Shown here: positions 1 through 5,850 of the stretch, piece after piece | How the letters are laid out: each line of letters begins with the position of its first letter | Numbering within the stretch: the first letter of the stretch is position 1 | From: CAZUHK01 sp964620345 | GTDB taxonomy: Bacteria > Planctomycetota > Phycisphaerae > Phycisphaerales > Zrk34 | NCBI GenBank assembly: GCA_964620345.1 | Contig: CAZUHK010000138.1 | Location: 1-8,919 of the forward strand | Direction of reading: 5' to 3' | Length of the DNA stretch: 8,919 nt | Notes under the pieces: generated by a model | Told to the model about the DNA's origin: nothing | Database searches by the model: none | What the model saw: the letters and a program-made list of their open reading frames with translations, nothing else | Translations under genes and position numbers: made by a program

Positions 1-103
1 CGGGGGTAACGTGGAAGTGCGGGGCGGTGGGCCAGAAGTCGGCGGTCGTGCCCTTGACCATCCGACCGTCCTGATACCGCGCGATGACCTTCAGGTCCGG
101 CAT
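1..103 (-). CDS. Small conserved protein, N-terminal fragment (DUF6982-like)
   Basis: This is the first 34 codons of a gene that runs off the left edge. It begins MPDLKVIARYQDGRMVKG and continues into a stretch with DFWP and FHVTP. A KVIARYxDGRxxKGxTxDFxP pattern resembles a small beta-rich domain found in planctomycetes and deltaproteobacteria that I associate with DUF6982; this is from memory and tentative. The function is unknown. The ATG start is supported by GGGAG 7 nt upstream. The gene lies 20 nt downstream of the cyclophilin gene on the same strand, so the two are probably co-transcribed. No signal peptide or membrane segment is visible in this part. I am confident that it is coding and much less confident of the family. 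Confidence 0.65.
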   Translation of the reverse strand, partial: MPDLKVIARYQDGRMVKGTTADFWPTAPHFHVTP

Positions 104-123
104 GGTGCGGCTCCCGGCGGCGG

Positions 124-555
124 TCAGTTGTCGGCGACGGTCACGCGGAGCATCTTGTCGCCCTGCTTGATCGCGTCGACCACGTCCTGGCCTTCGCTCA
201 CCTTGCCGAAGACCGAGTGCTTGCCGTCGAGCCAGTCGGTCTTGGTGTGGGTGATGAAGAACTGCGAGCCGTTGGTGTTGGGCCCGGCGTTGGCCATGCT
301 CAGCGTGCCGGGGCCGTCGTGCTTCAGGTCGGGGTGGAACTCATCCTCGAAGGTGTAGCCCGGCCCGCCGGTGCCGGTGCCCTTGGGGCAGCCGCCCTGA
401 ACCATGAAGTCGTCGATGACACGGTGGAAGGTCAGCCCGTCGTAGAAGCCGTCTTTCACGAGCTTCTCAAAGTTGGCCACGGTTCGGGGAACCTTCTCCT
501 CGTAGAGTTCGAGGGTGATGGTGCCTTTTTCGGTTTCGATGGTCGCGGTCTTCAT
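124..555 (-). CDS. ppiB: Cyclophilin-type peptidyl-prolyl cis-trans isomerase
   Basis: This is a 143-aa single-domain cyclophilin that interconverts cis and trans X-Pro bonds during protein folding. It has no signal peptide, so it is probably cytoplasmic. Every active-site residue of human cyclophilin A has a counterpart: Arg45 (in FHRVI), Phe50, Met51 and Gln53 (FMVQGG), Ala88 and Asn89 (SMANAGPNTNGSQFF), Gln98, Phe100, Trp108, Leu109 and His113 (WLDGKH). The Trp is the residue tied to cyclosporin binding in eukaryotic forms; many bacterial cyclophilins have Phe there. The reading frame is open for 12 codons further upstream. I chose the ATG at 555 because the family begins at this point and GGAG lies 5 nt before it. 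It sits 51 nt downstream of the membrane-protein gene and 20 nt upstream of the small gene at the window edge, consistent with an operon. Confidence 0.95.
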   Translation of the reverse strand: MKTATIETEKGTITLELYEEKVPRTVANFEKLVKDGFYDGLTFHRVIDDFMVQGGCPKGTGTGGPGYTFEDEFHPDLKHDGPGTLSMANAGPNTNGSQFFITHTKTDWLDGKHSVFGKVSEGQDVVDAIKQGDKMLRVTVADN

Positions 556-606
556 GCGTGCTCCGAATATGAGGATGCGTGATTGAGTCAAAGCGTAGGC
601 CGGGCG

Positions 607-1509
607 TCAGAGCTTTTCATTGCCGACCTGGTCGCCACCTTCGCCGCCGCCGAGATCGGATTTGCTCTCCTCGCGCTCGGCCTCTGCCTCTTCATCGAGG
701 ATTGCGTTTTGCTGGTGCTCGGTGATCGCCGTGCGTTCGAGGATCTGGTTGATCTTCTTCCGTTTCATCGGCAGCAGGGGTACGTTGTGAATCCGGCGCA
801 GCTCGCTGCGGCCGGTGGCCGAATAGACGATCAGCGTCCCCGCGCCGGCCAGCAGCAGCTCCAGCAGGTCCGGGTAGGTTGAGCGCACGCGCTTGGCGCC
901 GCGGGCGAGCGAGTCGTCGGCCCGGCCCCAGGAGTAATGCTCGAACTCGTTGTGCGTGATCCGCCACTTGTTCTGGATGCGGGCCCACGCCAGCACCACG
1001 CCGTAGGGGATCACCAGCAGAATCGACAGCACCAGCCCCATCGCGCGATCGTATTGCAGGTCCAGGCCGTTGAAAAACTCGTACAGCCAACTGAACACCG
1101 CCACGCCCTGGCTGCCCAGCCACAACGCCAGAAAGAACAGCGCCAGCACCACGGCCAGCCAGAACACGCCGATGTTCCGCTCGATGTCCACGCCGATCGT
1201 CAGCACCACGGCCATGAGCACGATCACGTAAATCCAGCCGAGCACCTCCAGCCGGTCCGAGTGCATGTAGCCGACCTTGGCCTGGTCGGCGGCGCGATCG
1301 GCATCGTCGGCGCCGTCGGCGGCGCCGGCCGCGGCCTGGGCCACCTGGTCCGGCGTGGTCGGTTCGGCGACTCGCTCACCCGGGCCACCGATGAAGAAAA
1401 ACAGCACCCCCATCGCGATCAGCGGCCAGGCGTAGATCAGCTTCGGATACGAGTAAAACACCACCTCGTGGGAAATCTTCTCGGGCTTGTCGGGCGTGTC
1501 GTTGGCCAT
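607..1509 (-). CDS. Four-helix membrane protein with possible PH-like cytoplasmic domain
   Basis: This 300-aa protein has no function I can name. Four hydrophobic segments are visible at about residues 24-42, 88-107, 113-139 and 156-176. The loop between the first two (about 47-80) is rich in Ala and Asp and low in complexity. After helix 4 comes a soluble region (about 178-258) with N-K-W-R-I-T, a polar HNEFEHYSWGRADD stretch, a TYPDLLELLL segment, then GAGTLIVYSATGRSELRRI and HNVPLLP. This alternation of strands with a closing basic helix (KRKKINQIL) resembles the bacterial PH-like domains (bPH2/YdbS type) that follow membrane helices, but that is inference. The tail (265-300) is highly charged. 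The start ATG at 1509 has GGAA close upstream. The gene leads a leftward cluster with the cyclophilin gene and diverges from mutY across a short gap. Confidence 0.85.
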   Translation of the reverse strand: MANDTPDKPEKISHEVVFYSYPKLIYAWPLIAMGVLFFFIGGPGERVAEPTTPDQVAQAAAGAADGADDADRAADQAKVGYMHSDRLEVLGWIYVIVLMAVVLTIGVDIERNIGVFWLAVVLALFFLALWLGSQGVAVFSWLYEFFNGLDLQYDRAMGLVLSILLVIPYGVVLAWARIQNKWRITHNEFEHYSWGRADDSLARGAKRVRSTYPDLLELLLAGAGTLIVYSATGRSELRRIHNVPLLPMKRKKINQILERTAITEHQQNAILDEEAEAEREESKSDLGGGEGGDQVGNEKL

Positions 1510-1519
1510 GATTCCGCAG

Positions 1520-1530
1520 TTTACCGTAAA
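1520..1530. promoter_or_regulatory. Short palindrome in divergent promoter region
   Basis: TTTACCGTAAA is a 5-bp inverted repeat around one central base. It lies 11 nt upstream of the membrane-protein start and within the interval shared with mutY. An AT-rich perfect palindrome stands out in this GC-rich DNA and could be an operator or part of a promoter. It is a single short copy, so chance is possible. Confidence 0.25.
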
Positions 1531-1601
1531 GCCGTGGTCAGATGTGCCAAAGGTTTTCGCGGCCCTCGCGGCGCTGTGGCGTCGGCGGCTACACTTCGGC
1601 C

Positions 1602-2759
1602 GTGTCTTCCGTCATTGAGCAATCACCATGGCCATCGCACCGCTGGACAGCATTCCGCCGTGCGCTGCGCGACTGGTACGTGCGTGAGCATCGGCCGCTG
1701 GCCTGGCGGCCGGCGCCCGGGCAGCGCGGCGAGCCATATGCGGTGCTGGTCAGCGAAGCGATGTTGCAGCAGACGCAGGTGGCGACGGTCGAGCCGTACT
1801 TCGACCGCTTCATGAAGCGGTTTGCAACCGTCGAATCGCTGGCCGCGGCCGACGAGGCCGACGTGCTTCATGTCTGGCAGGGCCTGGGCTACTACCGGCG
1901 GGCGCGGCACCTGCACCGCGCGGCGAAGATGATTGTCGATGAACACGGCGGACGCATGCCATCGACGGCCGACGCCCTCATCCATCTTCCGGGGGTGGGG
2001 CGGTACACCGCCGGGGCGATCGCGTCAATCGCCTTCGGCGAACGAACGCCGATTCTTGATGGCAACGTCGCTCGCGTGCTGGCGCGGCTGTTCGGCATCG
2101 ACGCATCGATCGACGAACCGGCGACCAAGGCGGCGCTGTGGTCGCTGGCCGAGCGGGTCGTGGCGGGGCGGCTGGCGGCGGGCGACTTGAACCAGGCGAT
2201 GATGGAACTGGGCGCGCGCCGCTGCACGCCGCGCGGCCCGAAGTGCCCGAGGTGCCCGGTGCGGGGGTTCTGCGCCGCGGCCCAGGCCGGGCGGGCGGAG
2301 CAACTGCCGGTGCGATCGGGCCGCCGGGCACCCAAGGCGGTGACGCATCGCGTGATCGCGGTGCAGCGCGGCCGGCGGTGGCTGTTCGAGCGACGCGGCG
2401 ACGTGGGGCTGTGGGCGGGGATGTGGCAGATGCCGACATTTGAGGGCGGTGCGCAAGAGCCGGGCGCGGGCCGAAACGCGGCGGAGCCGCGTCGCTTCGC
2501 AGCCGAATCCTTCGTAGCCGAGCGATTCGGGGTGGACCTTGGCGAAGCTCGTGCGGTGGGGCGGTTCGAGCACGTGACGACGCATCGGCGGATTGCGTTT
2601 GTCGTGCATCGCGCGATGGTGCATGGCGGGCGCCTGCGTTCGGGGGCGGGCGTGTGGCGGACGCTCGACGCGGCGGACGATCTGCCGATGAGCAATGCTC
2701 AGCGGCGCGTGGTACAGATGGTGGCCGCATCGGCTCAAGTGGGTTGCAGCATTGCGTAG
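1602..2759 (+). CDS. mutY: Adenine DNA glycosylase MutY
   Basis: MutY removes adenine mispaired with 8-oxoguanine in base excision repair. Numbered from the GTG at 1602 (385 aa), the catalytic Glu52 is in SEAMLQQTQV. The helix-hairpin-helix is LPGVGRYTAGAI with the catalytic Asp153 in ILDGNVARVLARL. The [4Fe-4S] ligands are Cys208, Cys215, Cys218 and Cys224 in the classic C-X6-C-X2-C-X5-C spacing. The C-terminal NUDIX-like domain that reads 8-oxoG starts near residue 246 and shows GLWAGMWQMP and HVTTHRRI. A low-complexity insertion rich in Ala, Glu and Arg lies between these two motifs. An ATG at 1542 would add 20 residues. I prefer the GTG because those residues resemble nothing in the family and the ATG leaves only 32 nt for two divergent promoters; neither start has a strong ribosome binding site. 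It converges on uvrC. Confidence 0.95.
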   Translation: MSSVIEQSPWPSHRWTAFRRALRDWYVREHRPLAWRPAPGQRGEPYAVLVSEAMLQQTQVATVEPYFDRFMKRFATVESLAAADEADVLHVWQGLGYYRRARHLHRAAKMIVDEHGGRMPSTADALIHLPGVGRYTAGAIASIAFGERTPILDGNVARVLARLFGIDASIDEPATKAALWSLAERVVAGRLAAGDLNQAMMELGARRCTPRGPKCPRCPVRGFCAAAQAGRAEQLPVRSGRRAPKAVTHRVIAVQRGRRWLFERRGDVGLWAGMWQMPTFEGGAQEPGAGRNAAEPRRFAAESFVAERFGVDLGEARAVGRFEHVTTHRRIAFVVHRAMVHGGRLRSGAGVWRTLDAADDLPMSNAQRRVVQMVAASAQVGCSIA

Positions 2760-2784
2760 CATCTTTCGCGTGCCACCCGCTACG
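2755..2784 (+). terminator. Candidate hairpin at the mutY end
   Basis: CGTAGC (2755-2760, spanning the stop codon) and GCTACG (2779-2784) form a perfect 6-bp inverted repeat around an 18-nt loop. No T-run follows, so it may only protect the 3' end or act with Rho. Weak evidence. Confidence 0.25.
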
Positions 2785-2790
2785 GATCGT

Positions 2791-2832
2791 TAAAAGATGT
2801 TCGCGTCACGCCCGCTGAACCACGATGCGAAC
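2791..2832 (-). terminator. Candidate intrinsic terminator of the uvrC operon
   Basis: Read on the minus strand just after the uvrC stop codon, GTTCGC (2832-2827) pairs perfectly with GCGAAC (2804-2799) across a 22-nt loop. It is followed by ATCTTTTAA, so a short T-run begins about 3 nt after the stem. The loop is long and the T-run short, so this is a modest candidate. Its position in the 75-nt space between convergent genes favours it. Confidence 0.4.
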
Positions 2833-2834
2833 GC

Positions 2835-4172
2835 TCATCGCTCCAGTGTCTTTTTGCGGCGGAGGATGTGGTGGTAGTGCTGGGCGAAGCGGTGGGCCTC
2901 ATCGCGGATCGCCTGGCACAGCTTGAGCCCGAGGTTCTGGCGCGAGAGCTTGATCGGCTCATCCCGGCCGCGTTGGAAGATCGTCTCTTCCTTTTTCGCC
3001 AGGGCGATGACCGTCGCGGGCTGATGGTCAAACTCGCGCAGCGCCTCGACCGCGGCGCTCAATTGCCCGCGCCCGCCGTCGATCATGATCACGTCGGGAA
3101 ACAGCGTGTCGCCGGCGCCGGCGTCGCGGTAGGCGCGGCTGACGACCTCGCGGATCGCGGCGTAGTCATCGTTGCTTGCCGAGCGGATCTTGTACCGCCG
3201 GTACATGTCCTTCAGCGGCCGGCCGTCCACGAAACACACCTTCGAGCCGACCGTCTGGTCGCCCTGCAAGTGGGCGATGTCGATGCACTCGATGCAGCGC
3301 GGCTCGGTCGACAGGTCGAGCGTTTTCTGAAGCGACCGCAGGCCGCGCTGCGGATCGACGTAGAACGTCTCGGTCTCCGGCTGCCATCCCGCCGATCGCT
3401 TGCCGCGCTCGTCGAGCTTCTCGATCGCCTGAATCTGATCGCGCAACGCCGCGGCCTTCTCAAACTCGCGGGCCTCGGCGTGACGCTGCATCTGCTGCCG
3501 CATCTCGCGCAGCATCACCGATCGCTTGGACTCGATGAACCGGATGAACCGATCGACATCGTCGCGGTATGCCGTTTTACCGATGCGGTCGGCGCACGGC
3601 GCGGTGCACTGGTTGATCGCGTGCAGCAGGCACGGGCGGAAGTATCGCCGCTTGTCATCGTCGGCTCGAATCTCCAGGTCGCAGGTGCGGAACCTGAACA
3701 CGCGCTGCAACAGCTTCATCGCCTCGCGCAGCTTGTACACGCTGGTGAACGGCCCGAGCACCTTGCCGCCGCGGTAGCACTCGGCCGTTGGCTGGCGCGT
3801 GATGTACACCCCCGGATAATCCTCGCGGGTGGTGATGACCAGGTACGGAAACGACTTGCCATCGGTCAGCCGGGCGTTGAAGCGGGGGTGCAGATCCTTG
3901 ATCAGCCGATTCTCCGCGAGCAGCGCCTCCCATTCGCCCTCACACTCGATCACGTCGAAGTCGTCGATGAGGTCGAGCATCTGCTGCTTCTTGGGGCCCA
4001 GGTCGGCCGAGGGCTGAAAGTAGGTGGCGACACGATTGGGCAGCACGCTGGCCTTGCCCACGTAGATCACCACGCCGTTGGCGTTCTTCATCAGGTACAC
4101 CCCGGGGGCCTTGGGCAGTTGGCGGGCCTTGGCCGAAAGCTCGGCGAGCTTGGCCTGGCGGTCGTCGCTCAT
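2835..4172 (-). CDS. uvrC: Excinuclease ABC subunit UvrC, compact form
   Basis: UvrC makes both incisions around a bulky lesion in nucleotide excision repair after UvrA and UvrB load. The protein is 445 aa, whereas typical UvrC is about 600. The GIY-YIG nuclease domain (about 20-100) has GVY at 24-26, YVG at 37-39, Arg47 and Glu87. Cys164, Cys181, Cys189 and Cys193 match the four cysteines reported to hold an Fe-S cluster in E. coli UvrC. The UVR motif that contacts UvrB is about 222-254. The RNase H-like 5' nuclease domain keeps Asp298 (IECIDIAH), Asp335/336, Asp365 (MIDGG) and His427 (RDEAHRFA). The protein ends soon after, so the usual C-terminal tandem helix-hairpin-helix is absent, and the linker between the UVR motif and nuclease domain is shortened. 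The frame stays open upstream through lspA; the ATG at 4172 matches the family start but has no clear ribosome binding site. It is the last gene of the operon. Confidence 0.95.
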   Translation of the reverse strand: MSDDRQAKLAELSAKARQLPKAPGVYLMKNANGVVIYVGKASVLPNRVATYFQPSADLGPKKQQMLDLIDDFDVIECEGEWEALLAENRLIKDLHPRFNARLTDGKSFPYLVITTREDYPGVYITRQPTAECYRGGKVLGPFTSVYKLREAMKLLQRVFRFRTCDLEIRADDDKRRYFRPCLLHAINQCTAPCADRIGKTAYRDDVDRFIRFIESKRSVMLREMRQQMQRHAEAREFEKAAALRDQIQAIEKLDERGKRSAGWQPETETFYVDPQRGLRSLQKTLDLSTEPRCIECIDIAHLQGDQTVGSKVCFVDGRPLKDMYRRYKIRSASNDDYAAIREVVSRAYRDAGAGDTLFPDVIMIDGGRGQLSAAVEALREFDHQPATVIALAKKEETIFQRGRDEPIKLSRQNLGLKLCQAIRDEAHRFAQHYHHILRRKKTLER

Positions 4173-4178
4173 GGGGGC

Positions 4179-4184
4179 AGTATA
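4179..4184 (-). promoter_or_regulatory. Possible -10 box directly before uvrC
   Basis: On the minus strand, TATACT lies 6 nt before the uvrC ATG, in the 23-nt gap after lspA. Its spacing would place the transcript start at or next to the A of the ATG, giving a leaderless uvrC message; this would fit the missing ribosome binding site. No recognisable -35 lies at the expected distance, so it may be chance. Confidence 0.25.
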
Positions 4185-4195
4185 AGCGTGCGGAT

Positions 4196-4846
4196 TCACG
4201 ACGCGGCGGGCGTGTCGGTCGCCGCGGCCGGCTCGGCTCGGCCGGTCCACAGCGTGCGGGCGACCAGCGGCCAGATGCCCAGGTTCAGGTACACATCCGC
4301 GACGTTGGAGACCCACGGCCAGACCGCCCGTTGGCCGCCGATGAACCCCGGCCACGACAGGCCCAGCGGTAATTGCCTGCCCGGAAAAAAGTGCAGCATA
4401 TCGCGCACCACGCCGTACACCGCGCGATCGTAAAGATTGCCCACCGCCCCGGCGAGCACGAGCACCAGACAGGCGTGCAGCAGCCAGCTTCGCCGGTCCG
4501 ACAGGCCCATGACCACGCCGACCGCGGCGATGGCCATGAGCGTGATGCCGATGAGAATCCACCGCTGGCCGTGGCCCAGGCCGAACACCGCCCCGTGATT
4601 TTGCACGAGCTGGAACTCCAGCACGCCGGGGACGATGGTGTACGGCTCGGTGTGTTGCGAAAGCCCCGGATCGACGTGATGCCCCACGGGCACCGGTTGG
4701 TCCGGCATGACATTGAACGCCCAGTGCTTGACGTAGAGGTCCCCGGCGAGCAGGGCCGCGGCGATGATGAGATAGACCGCGAACCGACCGGGCCGGCGAT
4801 ACAGCCGGTCGCGCGGGGCGGCGTGGGCGGCGGCGACGTCAGTCAT
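4196..4846 (-). CDS. lspA: Lipoprotein signal peptidase (signal peptidase II)
   Basis: LspA is the inner-membrane aspartic protease that cuts the signal peptide from diacylated prolipoproteins. The 216-aa protein has four hydrophobic segments at about 22-40, 95-115, 119-138 and 177-200. The catalytic aspartates are Asp140 (in GNLYDRAVYG) and Asp184 (in SNVADVYLNLG). The conserved Asp36 and Lys40 in the first helix (AGDLYVKHWAF) and the QNHGAVFGL motif (Asn83) are present. It is longer than the roughly 165 aa of E. coli LspA: there is extra loop sequence at about 46-72, after helix 1, and at about 153-175, before the second aspartate. I use the ATG at 4846; a TTG three codons upstream is possible, and neither has a clear ribosome binding site. 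It follows the DksA-like gene by 27 nt and precedes uvrC by 23 nt, suggesting one transcript. Confidence 0.93.
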   Translation of the reverse strand: MTDVAAAHAAPRDRLYRRPGRFAVYLIIAAALLAGDLYVKHWAFNVMPDQPVPVGHHVDPGLSQHTEPYTIVPGVLEFQLVQNHGAVFGLGHGQRWILIGITLMAIAAVGVVMGLSDRRSWLLHACLVLVLAGAVGNLYDRAVYGVVRDMLHFFPGRQLPLGLSWPGFIGGQRAVWPWVSNVADVYLNLGIWPLVARTLWTGRAEPAAATDTPAAS

Positions 4847-4873
4847 GGTGACCAAGGATACGGGGCCCGACGA

Positions 4874-5578
4874 TCAGAAGCGCGGCGTGCGCTTCTCCAT
4901 CTCGCGTGCCGCTTGGATGCAGTACTTCGCCCACGGCTTGGCCTGGAGCCGGGCCTTGTTGATCGGCTTGCCCGTGGTCTGGCAGATGCCGAACGTCCCG
5001 TCGGCGATGCGGTCCAGCGCCTCGTCGATCTCGTTGAGCATCTTCCGCTCCGACTCCATCAGGCCCAGCGTCAGATCCTGGTCGTAATTATCCGAGCCCA
5101 CGTCGGCCATGTGCAGCGGCAGCTTGGACAGGTTGGACGTGTCCTTTCCGCGCAGCGCGGTGTCTTCCATGCCGTTGATGTCCGCGATGATCTCCAGCCG
5201 CCGCTCCAGCAGCATATCGCGGTAGTGCGTCAGTTGCTTGCGATCGAGCTTGCTCTTGATCTTCGCGGCCTTGGCGACCGGGGCCTGCTCGGCCATCTGC
5301 TCCTTGACGACCTGCTTGACCGTCTTCTTCGAGCGGTTCCCGGTCGCCCGGACCTTCTTGGTCGGCTTCTTCCTGGCGGCGGTCGGGGTGGTTTTGCCGG
5401 TCGATTTCTTGGCCGACCGGCTCTTGGTCGACTTCGTCCGGGTCGACTTCTTCTTCCCGGCCTTGCCGCTTGACTGCTTCGTAATCTTCTTCTTCGTCGT
5501 CTTCTTCTTCGAACCGGCCTTCTTGGTCGGCTTGGCTTTCGACGATTTGCGCGTGATCTTGGTGCGGGATTTGGCCAC
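4874..5578 (-). CDS. TraR/DksA-family protein with lysine-rich N-terminal tail
   Basis: This 234-aa protein joins a basic tail to a DksA/TraR domain. Residues 1-92 contain 31 Lys, 7 Arg and no acidic residue, with SKKKTTKK-type repeats like histone H1 or bacterial H1-like proteins. Residues about 110-190 form the coiled coil, with DNYDQD near the tip position. The zinc-finger region (about 196-225) reads FGICQTTGKP then AKYCIQAA, so the usual C-x2-C...C-x2-C has become C-x2-T...C-x2-A, with only Cys199 and Cys220 left. The family binds the RNA polymerase secondary channel and adjusts transcription; whether this one does is inferred, and the tail probably adds nucleic acid binding. The frame extends upstream, but the GTG at 5578 has GGAG 6 nt before it, and the lysine-rich tail begins exactly there. 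It is the first gene of the lspA-uvrC cluster. Confidence 0.9.
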   Translation of the reverse strand: MAKSRTKITRKSSKAKPTKKAGSKKKTTKKKITKQSSGKAGKKKSTRTKSTKSRSAKKSTGKTTPTAARKKPTKKVRATGNRSKKTVKQVVKEQMAEQAPVAKAAKIKSKLDRKQLTHYRDMLLERRLEIIADINGMEDTALRGKDTSNLSKLPLHMADVGSDNYDQDLTLGLMESERKMLNEIDEALDRIADGTFGICQTTGKPINKARLQAKPWAKYCIQAAREMEKRTPRF

Positions 5579-5593
5579 GTTGCACTCCGTCCA

Positions 5594-5625
5594 GCCCCGA
5601 GGTTGACTTGCCTGACGGCAGGGGC
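5594..5625 (-). other. Leader hairpin before the DksA-like gene
   Basis: GCCCC (5594-5598) pairs with GGGGC (5621-5625), and inside it TGCC (5609-5612) pairs with GGCA (5617-5620). The inner stem stacks directly on the outer one, leaving a 10-nt bulge on one side. If the promoter at 5643-5671 is used, this lies in the short leader, a few bases before the ribosome binding site, and could influence translation. The role is inferred. Confidence 0.3.
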
Positions 5626-5642
5626 GGTAAATAAGGTCGCAT

Positions 5643-5671
5643 ATGCTATTCGCGTGGTCGGCGGGCGTCAA
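5643..5671 (-). promoter_or_regulatory. Sigma70-like promoter for the DksA-like/lspA/uvrC cluster
   Basis: On the minus strand, TTGACG (5671-5666) and TAGCAT (5648-5643) are separated by 17 nt. The -35 matches five of six consensus bases and the -10 matches four of six. The predicted start near 5636 would give a leader of nearly 60 nt to the GTG at 5578. Confidence 0.45.
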
Positions 5672-5695
5672 TCCGGCGAAGCAACGCGTCTAAAA

Positions 5696-5711
5696 CGCTT
5701 GGTGTCAAGCG
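5696..5711. other. Perfect inverted repeat in divergent intergenic region
   Basis: CGCTTG and CAAGCG flank a 4-nt GTGT centre, giving a 16-bp element between two divergent genes. It may be an operator or a small hairpin. Only its symmetry supports it. Confidence 0.3.
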
Positions 5712-5721
5712 ATTGCGGCGT

Positions 5722-5754
5722 GCGCCGCGGTGGTTTACGATTTCACCGCCGCGC
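5722..5754. other. Long inverted repeat in divergent intergenic region
   Basis: Positions 5722-5732 and 5744-5754 pair at 10 of 11 positions (one C-C mismatch at 5726/5750) around an 11-nt AT-rich loop. An overlapping alternative stem is GCGGCG (5715-5720) with CGCCGC (5723-5728). The element lies upstream of the candidate -10 of the TPR-like gene, so it could be a regulatory site, or a hairpin in a transcript started further upstream. Confidence 0.35.
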
Positions 5755-5807
5755 CCGCACCACTGAGTCGGCCGGGGGTGCTCGAACCAACGGGTCGGTT
5801 GGGCCGA

Positions 5808-5813
5808 TATAAC
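5808..5813 (+). promoter_or_regulatory. Candidate -10 box for the TPR-like gene
   Basis: TATAAC (five of six consensus bases) stands 37 nt upstream of the GTG at 5851 in otherwise GC-rich sequence. No convincing -35 is seen at 16-18 nt upstream, so an activator may be needed or the call may be wrong. Confidence 0.3.
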
Positions 5814-5850
5814 CCACACGCCCCGACCTGATCGGTTGAAAGGAATCGCC

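Noticed and set aside
2868..4433. A 521-codon open frame on the plus strand, antisense to uvrC and part of lspA
   Set aside because: It is a mirror of the uvrC codon bias. The minus strand encodes clear UvrC and LspA with catalytic residues in place.
4373..5473. A 366-codon open frame on the plus strand, antisense to lspA and the DksA-like gene
   Set aside because: The His/Arg/Leu-rich product lacks any domain signature and overlaps two well-supported genes.
5249..5572. Repeat-like AAG/CTT-rich tract suggesting a microsatellite
   Set aside because: It is the coding sequence of the lysine-rich tail. The frame is kept and the codons vary, so it is treated as part of the gene.
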